The position numbers were made by a program, and so were the translations under genes. Under the pieces are notes generated by a model that saw only the letters and a list, made by a program, of their open reading frames with translations, was not told the DNA's origin and searched no databases. Shown here piece by piece: positions 36,257-44,285 of a stretch of DNA of 64,000 nucleotides. The DNA comes from Sphingopyxis witflariensis. GTDB lineage: Bacteria > Pseudomonadota > Alphaproteobacteria > Sphingomonadales > Sphingomonadaceae. Location: assembly GCF_002205635.1 (NCBI RefSeq), contig NZ_NISJ01000001.1:682001-746000 (forward strand). The letters run 5' to 3'. Numbering within the stretch: the first letter of the stretch is position 1; each line of letters opens with the position of its first letter.

Positions 36257-37147
36257 TCACCCGCAATCGATCTCTCCCCGCATCACCGGAACGCATGTCC
36301 CGCGCAGTGTCGCCCGAATACCGTCGGGCGTCCGGCGGGCGGTAACGTCGAGCAGGCTCGGCCGGCCCATCTCCACGCCTTGATGGATTTCGAACCGCGC
36401 TTCTTCAGTGTCGGGCTCGAGCGACAGGAGCAGCCCGGCGAGCGGCGCATTCGCGCTGCCCGTCGCCGGATCTTCCCATGTCCCCGCCAACGGCGCGAAC
36501 ATGCGCGCGCGCAGCGTGCGACCGTGCTTGCAATAGACATGCACCGATAGCCGCGTCCCGAACTGCGGGTGCGCCGCGAGTGTGTCGCGGAACGCCGCCA
36601 GATCGGGGACGCAGCGCGCCAGTGCCGCGTCGCTCAACTCGGCGATGACATAGGGGTTGCCGACTGACGCGACAATCGGCCGGTGCAAAGTCACGACAAT
36701 ATCCTCGGGGGCGAGCCGCAACATGCTCGCAACGACCTCGGGCGCGACCGTCTCGCCAACGCTGAGCGGCTGCGGCGCCTCGACCGTTGCGCCGACGGGC
36801 GCGCCGTCAACATTGCGCGCAATCGCGATCTCTACGATCCCCGCAGGAATCTCAAACGTGGCGGTGGTCAAACCGGGATCGGCCGCCGCCAGTACATAGG
36901 CTGTCCCCACCATCGGATGCCCCGCAAACGCCATTTCCTCACTGCGGTTGAAGATACGCACCCGCGCCGTATGCGCGGGATCGGCCGGCGGAAGAACGAA
37001 GGTCGTCTCGCTCAGGTTGAACTCGGCCGCCACCGCCTGCATCCTCGCCTCGGACAATCCCTCGCCGCCGATCACGACCGCGAGCGGATTGCCGCCAAAG
37101 CGGGTTTGGGTGAACACATCGACGGTCGAAAAGGGCAACAGGGACAT
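36257..37147 (-). CDS. PhzF family protein
   Basis: The 296-residue protein belongs to the PhzF/diaminopimelate-epimerase-like fold: N-terminal DVFTQTRFGGNPLAVV, the acid/base Glu region in EFNLSETTFVLP, FAGHPMVGTAYVL and the C-terminal DPATGSANAPLAG. Only a few members make phenazine; most have unknown isomerase activity, and no phenazine cluster is here. The ATG at 37147 has GGAG at 8 bases; the in-frame extension beyond it has no family similarity. Divergent from an ArsR regulator that probably controls it. Confidence 0.88.
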   Translation of the reverse strand: MSLLPFSTVDVFTQTRFGGNPLAVVIGGEGLSEARMQAVAAEFNLSETTFVLPPADPAHTARVRIFNRSEEMAFAGHPMVGTAYVLAAADPGLTTATFEIPAGIVEIAIARNVDGAPVGATVEAPQPLSVGETVAPEVVASMLRLAPEDIVVTLHRPIVASVGNPYVIAELSDAALARCVPDLAAFRDTLAAHPQFGTRLSVHVYCKHGRTLRARMFAPLAGTWEDPATGSANAPLAGLLLSLEPDTEEARFEIHQGVEMGRPSLLDVTARRTPDGIRATLRGTCVPVMRGEIDCG

Positions 37148-37178
37148 GGGGCACACTCCGTTTGATTCGCCCCGACAG

Positions 37179-37214
37179 TTGACACACAGTTCGTTGATTG
37201 GCAAATTACCGACA
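37179..37214 (+). promoter_or_regulatory. Candidate leaderless promoter of the ArsR gene
   Basis: TTGACA at 37179-37184 is a perfect -35 box. CAAATT follows at a 17-base spacing (37202-37207) and the ATG is at 37214, where the transcript would begin. No Shine-Dalgarno is present. This makes it the best example of the leaderless geometry in the window. Confidence 0.45.
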
Positions 37215-37513
37215 TGACTGATGCCGACCTGTTCCGCGCACTGGGAAATGAGCGCCGCCTGCAAATCCTCGCCTGGCTGAAAGATCCCCGCGCCCATTTC
37301 CGGCCGCAGGTCGACGGCGATCTGGTCGACGATGGCGTGTGCGGGCAATTGATCGCCGAAAAACTCGGCATCAACGCCTCGACCCTCAGCGAACATATGC
37401 GCGTCCTGCAGACCAGCGACCTCGTCACCACCAAGCGCATCAAGCAATGGACCTTCTACCGCCGCAACGACGAACGCCTGCGCGCGCTCGCGACGGTGAT
37501 CGGGGCGATTTAG
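37214..37513 (+). CDS. ArsR-family transcriptional regulator
   Basis: The 99-residue winged-helix protein has ALGNERRLQILAWL at its N-terminus and a recognition helix in LGINASTLSEHMRVLQTSDL, both characteristic of ArsR-type repressors. It has one Cys (VCGQLIAEKL), which does not make the metal-binding CxC motif, so the signal is probably not arsenic or another thiol-binding metal. It is divergent from the PhzF gene across 66 bases. Two hairpins follow its stop. Confidence 0.88.
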   Translation: MTDADLFRALGNERRLQILAWLKDPRAHFRPQVDGDLVDDGVCGQLIAEKLGINASTLSEHMRVLQTSDLVTTKRIKQWTFYRRNDERLRALATVIGAI

Positions 37514-37533
37514 CCGGGAGTGGCCCAAAAGGA

Positions 37534-37594
37534 AGCCCGCCGATCAAAAACCGACGGGCCTAAAAGAAACAGGATGGCCTTTTGGACCATCCTG
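37534..37594 (+). terminator. Tandem hairpins after the ArsR gene
   Basis: GCCCGCCGATCAAAAACCGACGGGC (first hairpin, 37535-37559; key arms GCCCG and CGGGC) is followed by CAGGATGG and CCATCCTG (37570-37594). A-tracts are present between and in the loops, but a clean U-tract is missing, so termination strength is uncertain. Confidence 0.55.
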
Positions 37595-37638
37595 CCCTCG
37601 GGTCGCATCCGATCAATGACCCATTTGAAGCGCAGTTT

Positions 37639-37658
37639 CGCTACCCACTTGGGTAGCG
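37639..37658. promoter_or_regulatory. Perfect 20-bp palindrome upstream of the LuxR gene
   Basis: CGCTACCCACTTGGGTAGCG has two perfect 9-base arms around a 2-base centre, about 100 bases before the LuxR start. A second small palindrome (TTGGTACCAA) lies nearer the gene, after a TATACT that could be a -10 box. The arrangement suggests an operator, perhaps for the LuxR protein itself. The surrounding bases are unusually AT-rich for this window, as expected for a promoter. Confidence 0.5.
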
Positions 37659-37757
37659 GAATGAACTTTTTATACGCTTTCCGCGTTGTGCCTTTGTATA
37701 CTGATACGATTGGTACCAAATTTCGTCGCGACCAATCATCTCAACGGGGGGATGCGC

Positions 37758-38921
37758 GTGTCGATTGATCATGCTCCGACCCTTGCGCGGGGTCACAATG
37801 AACCCGCTGAATGGGAAGTGCTCAACGCGCTGATCGGGCGCATTTACGATTCGGTGCTCCACCCCGAATGCTGGAACGAAACGCTCGCGCGCATAACCGG
37901 CGCGCTCTGTCCGTTGAGTTGGGAAGCTGCCTTCATTCTGTGGGAAAGCACCGCCCCACCCCAAGCGCGTTTTGTCGCGGCCTCCGGGCTCGCAGCCGGC
38001 GTGCAGGAGATTTATTCGGCGGTTTATGCCGGAAACCACCCCTGGTCGCGAAAACTCATGCGATACGGCAATGGCAGCGTCGTCGACAGCAATGACATCA
38101 TGACCCGCGAGGAATTTTCGGAATCGGCTTTTTTCCGAAATTTCCTGGCGCCCTGGGGAATCGATCGGATGGTCTGCGTGATGCTCGATCGGCGCGGAAA
38201 CGAACGGCTGGGGTTGATGCTGCCGGGCCCGGGCGACCGCGATGTCGAGACGCTCAAGCGCGGTCTTCGCGTCCTTGCTCCGCATATCCAGCGCGCGATG
38301 CGGATCAGCGACCGCGTCGCGACGCTCGAACTCGCCGCCGGTGCTGCGCGCGCCGCGACCGATTTTGCGCCCTTCGCAATTTTCAGTCTCGACGATCAGT
38401 TGAACATCCTCTCCGCCAACAGCCGCGCCGCTGGCTATGAAGAGGCTGGCTTCATCCGCCTCGCGCAGGATCGCTTCGCCTTCGCCCATCCCGCCAGCCA
38501 GAAAAAGCTGATCGATCTCGTCAAAAGTCCCAATCCGGCGGGACTCGCTTTTCAGGCACTCGCCGCGTCAGGAGCAGAATGTCCGGTACTCGTCGCCCGC
38601 ATAACGCAGCAATCGGCGCAGCAGATCGGCGGGTTCAGCGCGGGCGCATCGCTGATCGTCACTATCGGGAGCGCGCCCGGCGAAACGCCCGTGGTCGAGA
38701 TCGACCGGGTTGCGCAATGGTTCGCCCTGACCCCCGCCGAGGCGCGACTGGCCGTCGGCCTCGCCGCCGGACATAGTTTGCAGGATTATGCCGCCCAGCG
38801 CGCCGTCAGCCTGAACGCCGTCCGCTTCCTCCTGAAGGGGATTTTCCGGAAGACCGGCGCAGCCAGTCAGGCCAAATTGGTCGCAATGCTTGCACGGCTG
38901 CCATCTTCCGGGGGGCAATGA
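37758..38921 (+). CDS. Orphan LuxR-family regulator
   Basis: The 387-residue protein has a C-terminal LuxR helix-turn-helix (LTPAEARLAVGLAAGHSLQD and the following RAVSLNAVRFLLKGIFRKTG). The N-terminal 300 residues are an unassigned sensory region, possibly PAS/GAF-like. There is no AHL-binding signature and no luxI-type gene nearby. The start is GTG at 37758, because GGGGGG stands 6 bases before it; the ATG at 37752 directly abuts that site. Two palindromes upstream may be its operators. Confidence 0.83.
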   Translation: MSIDHAPTLARGHNEPAEWEVLNALIGRIYDSVLHPECWNETLARITGALCPLSWEAAFILWESTAPPQARFVAASGLAAGVQEIYSAVYAGNHPWSRKLMRYGNGSVVDSNDIMTREEFSESAFFRNFLAPWGIDRMVCVMLDRRGNERLGLMLPGPGDRDVETLKRGLRVLAPHIQRAMRISDRVATLELAAGAARAATDFAPFAIFSLDDQLNILSANSRAAGYEEAGFIRLAQDRFAFAHPASQKKLIDLVKSPNPAGLAFQALAASGAECPVLVARITQQSAQQIGGFSAGASLIVTIGSAPGETPVVEIDRVAQWFALTPAEARLAVGLAAGHSLQDYAAQRAVSLNAVRFLLKGIFRKTGAASQAKLVAMLARLPSSGGQ

Positions 38922-39055
38922 AACCAGATCAGCGATCGGCGCACTCCACAAGCCTCCATCGTGGTCGGCCAGACGCGCGCATCTTCTCCATCCCGCCCCG
39001 CCATGCTAGCGTTTCGACAGGGCGGCATCGGATTGCGCCATAAAGATTGCGTGTA

Positions 39056-40381
39056 ATGAAGCCCTTCCACCACCTTCTCGTCAATAATCTGGTCGCCAAT
39101 ATCGCCAATTTCACGGTGTGGTTTGCGCTGACCTTCTGGATTTTTCTTGAAACGCGGTCGGTGTTCGCGACGGGGCTGATCGCGGGTATTTATCTGGTGA
39201 TCACCGCGATGCTCGGCATCTGGTTCGGCAGCCTTGTCGACCATCATCGCAAGCGCAACATGATGATCGCCTCCAGCCTGATGTCGGTGATCTTCTATGC
39301 TGCGGCGCTCGGCGCCTATGCGCTCGATGCCGATATTCGCGCCGCAAAGGTGCCCAGCGTCACGCTGTGGCTGTTCATCCTGCTCACCATGGCCGGGGTC
39401 ATCGTCGGCAATATCTGCATGATCGCGCTGCCCACATTGGTCACGATCCTCGTTCCCGAGGATCGGCGCGACAAGGCGAACGGGCTGGTCGGCATGGTGT
39501 CAGGCATCGGTTTTCTCACCACCTCGGCAATCAGCGGTTTTCTGGTTGCATGGGGCGGGATGGTCGCGACGCTGGGCTTTGCGATGATCTTCGCGCTCTG
39601 CGTCGCGCTCCATCTGCTGTTCGTTCCGATCGACAAGCCACGGAGTTCAGGCGAACATGACGCGCCGCACCGCATTGACCTCGTCGGCACCTTTCGCCTC
39701 GTCACCGGCATTTCGGGGCTGTTTGCGCTGATCCTCTTTTCTTCATTCAACAATCTGCTCGGCGGCGTGTTTATGGCGCTGATGGACGCTTATGGCCTGT
39801 CGCTGATGGCAGTCGAGCAATGGGGGCTGCTCTGGGCCTTCGTCTCCTGCGCCTTCATCCTCAGCGGCGCGATGATCGCGCGCACGGGGCTGGGCGCCAA
39901 TCCGATACGCACCTTGCTCTTCGTCTGTTTGATCGAATGGGCGGTCGCTGCCGTTTTCACCATCCAATCGTCGATCCCGCTGCTGGCGATCGGTTGCTTT
40001 ATATGGCTCTTCGTCGGCCCCTATGCCGAAGCCGCCGAACAGACGGCGTTGCAAAAGGTCGTGCCGTTCGAGCGGCAGGGCCGCGTCTTTGGCTTCGCCC
40101 AGTCGATCGAGCAGGCGGCGTCGCCGCTCACCGCCTTTCTCATCGCCCCGCTCGCCCAGTTCGTCTTCGTGCCGCTGATGACCGATGGCGCGGGCGCCGA
40201 TGCGATCGGCGACTGGTACGGGCGCGGCCCCGAACGCGGCATCGCGCTTGTCTTCACGATCACCGGCCTGCTCGGCATCATTGTCACAATCGCGGCGCTC
40301 CGGTCGAAATCCTATCGCCAGATTTCCGCGACCTATGCTGAAGCCGGAACCGACGGCGCCGAACCCGTTCCCGCGCAATAA
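39056..40381 (+). CDS. MFS transporter
   Basis: The 441-residue membrane protein has about twelve hydrophobic segments, with the MFS loop after segment 2 visible as GSLVDHHRKRN and a long loop near the middle (DKPRSSGEHDAPHRIDL). The overall pattern resembles enterobactin-exporter-like MFS carriers, but the substrate is unknown. The ATG at 39056 lacks a clear Shine-Dalgarno; a TTG two codons upstream is possible. It ends 6 bases before the convergent Lrp regulator. Confidence 0.85.
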   Translation: MKPFHHLLVNNLVANIANFTVWFALTFWIFLETRSVFATGLIAGIYLVITAMLGIWFGSLVDHHRKRNMMIASSLMSVIFYAAALGAYALDADIRAAKVPSVTLWLFILLTMAGVIVGNICMIALPTLVTILVPEDRRDKANGLVGMVSGIGFLTTSAISGFLVAWGGMVATLGFAMIFALCVALHLLFVPIDKPRSSGEHDAPHRIDLVGTFRLVTGISGLFALILFSSFNNLLGGVFMALMDAYGLSLMAVEQWGLLWAFVSCAFILSGAMIARTGLGANPIRTLLFVCLIEWAVAAVFTIQSSIPLLAIGCFIWLFVGPYAEAAEQTALQKVVPFERQGRVFGFAQSIEQAASPLTAFLIAPLAQFVFVPLMTDGAGADAIGDWYGRGPERGIALVFTITGLLGIIVTIAALRSKSYRQISATYAEAGTDGAEPVPAQ

Positions 40382-40387
40382 CCCGTA

Positions 40388-40876
40388 TCAGGGGATGATA
40401 ATGCTCGTATCGGCCTTCACCCGGTCGAGTGCGATCAGCGAGCGATAGCTTTCGATATAGTCGTTTTCGGCGAACAGGCGGCGGGTCAGCGCTTCATAGG
40501 CGCGCACGTCCGAGGTCACGATGACGAGGACAAAGCTGATCCCGCCGGTGACATAATAGCATTGCTGCACCTCGGGGGTTTCCCGGAACAGCGCTTTCGC
40601 GGCATCGACCGTCGCAACCCGTTCATCGTGCAGCCGCACCTCGACGACGGATGTGATCGTCAGCGGGATGGCATAGGGATCGATGAGTGCGACATTGCGC
40701 AAAATCACCCCCGCGCTCTCCATCGCGGCGATGCGCCGCTGCACCGCCGCCGCCGACAGATTCACCGCCTCGGCGATCTGGCGCTGCGGCGTCTTATTGT
40801 CCTTTTGCAGGATACGAAGGATCGCGCGATCGAACGAATCGATCTTGCGCGCAGGATTGTCGACGGGCTTGGACAT
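40388..40876 (-). CDS. Lrp/AsnC-family transcriptional regulator
   Basis: The 162-residue regulator has an N-terminal helix-turn-helix (TPQRQIAEAVNLSAAAVQRR, about residues 32-51) and a C-terminal RAM domain for amino-acid binding (YYVTGGISFVLVIVTSDVRA). The ATG at 40876 is chosen since the family normally begins about here; upstream residues would add an unlikely N-terminus. It is divergent from the EamA transporter gene, which it may control. Confidence 0.9.
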   Translation of the reverse strand: MSKPVDNPARKIDSFDRAILRILQKDNKTPQRQIAEAVNLSAAAVQRRIAAMESAGVILRNVALIDPYAIPLTITSVVEVRLHDERVATVDAAKALFRETPEVQQCYYVTGGISFVLVIVTSDVRAYEALTRRLFAENDYIESYRSLIALDRVKADTSIIIP

Positions 40877-40980
40877 GGCCCACCGAGTATTTGTTGCATT
40901 TCGGGCTTCAATCAAGAGCGCATTAATCGCCGCCACGATGATATGCCCCGCTTCATTGGGGATGGAGCATAGGTGAAAAG

Positions 40981-41925
40981 ATGGTGAGAGACCGCGAATC
41001 GACGCTGATCGGCATCATCTGCGGGGCCGGCGCGGGCGCGCTATGGGGCCTTGTGTTCCTCGCGCCCGAACTGGCGCGCGCGTTCAGCCCGCTCGAACTG
41101 ACGATCGGCCGCTACATCGCCTATGGCGCGGTCTCGGCGCTGCTCATCGCGCCGCGCTGGCGGGCATTGACCGCAAGGCTCGGCCGCCGCGAATGGCTGG
41201 CGCTTGGCTGGCTCGCACTCGCGGGCAACACCATCTATTACATCCTCCTCTCCAGCGCAGTGCAGATGGGTGGCATCGCGATGACCTCACTCGTCATCGC
41301 CTTTCTGCCGGTGGCAGTGACGATCATCGGTAGCCGCGACCATAGCGCCGTCCCGCTCGCGAAACTGACCCCCTCGCTGCTGCTCTGCGCCGCCGGCGCG
41401 CTGTGCATCGGGTGGCAGGCGATCGTCACCCTCGCCGCCAGCGCCAGCTTCGCCCCGATCATCGGGCTGCTGTGCGCAATCGGCGCGCTGATTTCCTGGA
41501 CCGCATTTGCCGTGGGCAACGCCCGCTGGCTTGCGCGGCTCGACGGAGTTTCGGGGCATGACTGGAACCTGCTCACCGGGATCGTCACCGGGATGCAGAG
41601 CGCGCTGCTGATCCCGGTTGCGCTGATCATCGGCACCCGCACGCATGGCGGGCTCGATTGGGCCCAATTCGCTGCGGTGTCGATCGGCGTTGCCTTGTTC
41701 GCATCGATCGCCGGCAACGCGTTGTGGAACAAGATGAGCCGCCTGCTGCCGCTCACCCTCGTCGGCCAGATGATCCTGTTCGAGACACTCTTCGCACTTA
41801 TCTATGGCTTTATCTGGGAACAGCGCGGGCCGACGATCCTCGAGGCCTCGGCCTTTCTCCTGATCAGCGCCAGCGTGATATCGTGCGTCGCGGCGCATCG
41901 CAGGACAGCGGCAGCACCACATTAA
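40981..41925 (+). CDS. EamA/DMT-family transporter
   Basis: The 314-residue protein has ten hydrophobic segments in two EamA repeats, with GAGAGALWGLVFLAPELA at the start of the first and a long hydrophobic run with GNALWNKMSRLLPL in the second. Members export amino acids or other small metabolites. The divergent Lrp-type regulator suggests an amino-acid-related substrate, by inference. The ATG has AGGTGA upstream. Confidence 0.87.
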   Translation: MVRDRESTLIGIICGAGAGALWGLVFLAPELARAFSPLELTIGRYIAYGAVSALLIAPRWRALTARLGRREWLALGWLALAGNTIYYILLSSAVQMGGIAMTSLVIAFLPVAVTIIGSRDHSAVPLAKLTPSLLLCAAGALCIGWQAIVTLAASASFAPIIGLLCAIGALISWTAFAVGNARWLARLDGVSGHDWNLLTGIVTGMQSALLIPVALIIGTRTHGGLDWAQFAAVSIGVALFASIAGNALWNKMSRLLPLTLVGQMILFETLFALIYGFIWEQRGPTILEASAFLLISASVISCVAAHRRTAAAPH

Positions 41926-41998
41926 AAGGCCCTCACCGATTGCCTCTTGGGTTTTCTTCTGCAACCATATTGCGAAATAGAAACAGGAGAGACGCAAT

Positions 41999-42040
41999 AT
42001 GGGCCTGACGGACTTTGCTCCACGAGCAACGCGCGCATGA
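41999..42040 (+). CDS. Short upstream ORF coupled to the CoA transferase
   Basis: A 13-codon ORF (MGLTDFAPRATRA) has an excellent Shine-Dalgarno, CAGGAGAG, 8 bases before its ATG. Its stop overlaps the CoA transferase ATG as ATGA. The CoA transferase itself has no such site. The arrangement suggests that ribosomes enter here and re-initiate on the main gene; whether the peptide matters is unknown. Confidence 0.5.
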   Translation: MGLTDFAPRATRA

Positions 42041-43197
42041 CGATATTGTCCGGTATCCGCATCATCGACCTGACGACGGTGATCTTCGGCCCCTACGCAA
42101 CCCAAATGCTCGCCGACCTCGGCGCCGAAATCATCAAGGTCGAAGCCCCCGGTCTCGGCGATGTCTCGCGCTATCTCGGCAACGGGATTCCCGACCCGAC
42201 AATGGGGTCGATCCACCTCACGGTGAATCGTGGCAAGCGCTCGATCGCACTCGACCTCAAAAACCCGGAGGATGCGGCGGTACTGCGCGACCTGATCGCG
42301 ACCGCCGATGTCTTTTTCCACAATGTCCGTGGGCGCGCGATCGCTCGGCTCGGCTTCGACTATGCGGGTTGTCAGGCGATCAAGCCCGACATCATCTATG
42401 TCCATGGCACCGGTTTCGGGCAGGACGGCCCCTACGCCGACCTGCAGGCCTATGACGACGTCATTCAGGCCGCGACGGGCACCACCAGCCTGCTGCCGCG
42501 CGTCGATGGCGATCCGCGCCCGCGTTATCTGCCGTCGCTGATCGCCGACAAAGTCGCGGGCCATTATGGCGCGCAGGCGATCCTCGCGGCACTCGTCCAC
42601 AAATTGCGCACCGGCGAGGGGCAGGAGGTCGAGGTACCGATGTTCGAATGTTTCGCCTCGTTCATGCTCACCGAACATCTGTGCGACGCGACGCTCGATC
42701 CGCCGATCGGCCCCGCAGGCTATCCGCGCCAGCTCGACGCGACGCGTCAGCCCTTCCCCACCGCTGACGGCTATCTCGCGATCGTCCCCTACACCCCCGA
42801 CTCGACCGCGCGGCTGATGGCGCTGCTCGGCAGCGCAGACCTGCTCGAAACCGCAGAGTTTGAGGCGGCAAAAGCCGCAAGGCAGCATATGCCGATCATC
42901 TACAGCGAGATCGCGCGCAAGACCCCGGCGCGAACCACCGCCGAATGGCTGGAACTGTTCGCGGCGAACGACATCCCCGCGATGGCGGTGCGCGATTTGC
43001 AGGATATCAAGGGCGACCCGCACCTCGCCGCGACGGGCTTTTTCCGCCGCCGCGCCCATCCTGACGTTGGCGCCTATGACGAAATGCAGCCACCGGTCAA
43101 ATATAGCGCCGCCCCGCCCCGCGACCTCGGTTTCGCGCCGCGCGTCGATGGCGACGGCGCGCCGATCCGCGCCGAAATTGCGGGCAGCAAGGCCTGA
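42037..43197 (+). CDS. CaiB/BaiF family CoA transferase
   Basis: The 386-residue class III CoA transferase shows the family start IRIIDLTTVIFGPYATQMLADLGAEIIKVEAP (read in parts: GPYATQMLADLGAEIIKVE) and NRGKRSIALDLKNPED. The active-site Asp sits in AYDDVIQA, and GEGQEVEVPMFE and the C-terminal LAATGFFRRRAHPDVG follow. It transfers CoA between carboxylic acids; substrates of this family range from carnitine to formate or steroids and cannot be told. It is translationally coupled to a short ORF. Confidence 0.9.
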   Translation: MTILSGIRIIDLTTVIFGPYATQMLADLGAEIIKVEAPGLGDVSRYLGNGIPDPTMGSIHLTVNRGKRSIALDLKNPEDAAVLRDLIATADVFFHNVRGRAIARLGFDYAGCQAIKPDIIYVHGTGFGQDGPYADLQAYDDVIQAATGTTSLLPRVDGDPRPRYLPSLIADKVAGHYGAQAILAALVHKLRTGEGQEVEVPMFECFASFMLTEHLCDATLDPPIGPAGYPRQLDATRQPFPTADGYLAIVPYTPDSTARLMALLGSADLLETAEFEAAKAARQHMPIIYSEIARKTPARTTAEWLELFAANDIPAMAVRDLQDIKGDPHLAATGFFRRRAHPDVGAYDEMQPPVKYSAAPPRDLGFAPRVDGDGAPIRAEIAGSKA

Positions 43198-43265
43198 ACA
43201 TCGACCGTTGCATATTGGGCCGCGCGCCCTAGCATCGCGCATAATCAAAAGAGGGGGAAATCACT

Positions 43266-43697
43266 ATGCCTGCCAGTCTATTAGCACCCGGCGCGGTGCT
43301 CGTTCTGTGGACGCTCGTCATGCTCGGCTGGGTCCTTGTGTCGCGCTTTTCGGCGCTGGCGAAAACCGGGATCGACCTGAAAGCCGCGCCGCCGGGTGGC
43401 CGCGGCGCCAATCTCGAGGGCATTTTGCCCCCGATCGCCAACTGGAAATCGCATAATTACACCCACCTGCTCGAACAGCCGACGCTCTTTTATGCGGTGC
43501 TCATCTTCCTGCACCTGTCGGGCGGCAGCACCGACCTGACCCGCGGCCTTGCCTGGGCCTATGTCGTGCTGCGCATCGCCCACAGCCTGTGGCAGGCGAC
43601 GGTGAACCGCATCCCGGTGCGCCTCGCCCTGTTCACGCTGTCGAGCCTGTGCCTGATCGCGCTGTCGCTGCTGGCCGTCATCGCCACTTTGGGCTGA
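43266..43697 (+). CDS. MAPEG family membrane protein, first copy
   Basis: The 143-residue protein has four transmembrane segments and the MAPEG features NYTHLLEQPTLFYAVLIFL and AYVVLRIAHSLWQATVNR. MAPEG proteins include glutathione transferases and prostaglandin synthases; bacterial members mostly have unknown substrates. The ATG has GAGGGGG upstream. Eleven bases separate it from a second copy that is about half identical, so the pair arose by tandem duplication. Confidence 0.88.
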   Translation: MPASLLAPGAVLVLWTLVMLGWVLVSRFSALAKTGIDLKAAPPGGRGANLEGILPPIANWKSHNYTHLLEQPTLFYAVLIFLHLSGGSTDLTRGLAWAYVVLRIAHSLWQATVNRIPVRLALFTLSSLCLIALSLLAVIATLG

Positions 43698-43708
43698 AGG
43701 AAACGATC

Positions 43709-44143
43709 ATGGAAACCAACGCAATTCTAGGCCCCGTCGCCACGCTCGCGCTGTGGTCGATGGTGATGTGGCTGTGGATGTACGCAACCCGCATTCCGGC
43801 GATGCAGCGCGCGAAGATTGACGCCAAAACCATGGTCGGCGGTACCGGAAAGGGGCTCGACGACCTGCTGCCCGCCGAAGTCCAGTGGAAGGCGCATAAC
43901 TACAATCATCTGATGGAGCAGCCGACGGTCTTCTACGCCGTCGCGCTGGCGCTCGCGATCGGCGGTATGGGCGGCGGATTGAATGCGCAGCTTGCCTGGG
44001 CCTATGTCGGCTTGCGTATCCTCCACAGCCTGATCCAGGTGACGGTCAACCGCGTGATGTGGCGCTTCGGTGTTTTCGCCCTCGCCAGCCTCGCGCTGCT
44101 CGCGCTGTGCGTGCATGCTTTCATCGGGTTCGTGGTGCACTAA
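43709..44143 (+). CDS. MAPEG family membrane protein, second copy
   Basis: The 144-residue protein resembles its neighbour throughout, with KAHNYNHLMEQPTVFYAVAL and AYVGLRILHSLIQVTVNR in the same positions. It has a slightly different N-terminal loop (MYATRIPAMQRAKIDAKT). The start at 43709 has AAGGAAA. A tandem pair of this kind could form a heteromeric membrane complex. It ends at a palindromic repeat. Confidence 0.88.
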   Translation: METNAILGPVATLALWSMVMWLWMYATRIPAMQRAKIDAKTMVGGTGKGLDDLLPAEVQWKAHNYNHLMEQPTVFYAVALALAIGGMGGGLNAQLAWAYVGLRILHSLIQVTVNRVMWRFGVFALASLALLALCVHAFIGFVVH

Positions 44144-44149
44144 ACATAT

Positions 44150-44282
44150 CCCCCCGCTTGCAGGAGGGGTCAGGGGTGGGCGCGAGCGAAGCGAGCGTCT
44201 GCCGTTGCGATGCCCACCCCGCTGCGACTAGCGAACAAGTTCGCAAGTCTCGCTTCCCCTCCCGCAAGCGGGATGGGGCGAC
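44150..44282. repeat. Dispersed palindromic repeat, copy B
   Basis: The spacer holds CCCCGCTTGCAGGAGGGG at its left, GCGAGCGAAGCGAGCG and GCGAACAAGTTCGC inside, and CCCCTCCCGCAAGCGGGAT at its right. A stretch of about 45 bases around GCGAACAAGTTCGCAAGTCT is almost identical to the repeat at 6924-7041. It lies between two convergent genes, as does copy A. Confidence 0.8.
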
Positions 44283-44285
44283 GGT

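Noticed and set aside
36257..37147. Phenazine biosynthesis suggested by the PhzF name
   Set aside because: No other phz genes are present; PhzF-fold proteins are common stand-alone isomerases.
37758..38921. Quorum-sensing system
   Set aside because: No luxI-type synthase and no recognisable AHL-binding domain in the LuxR protein.
41287..43248. Long antisense frame across the EamA and CoA transferase genes
   Set aside because: Arg/Gly/Ala-rich composition and lack of motifs show it is a shadow of the real genes.
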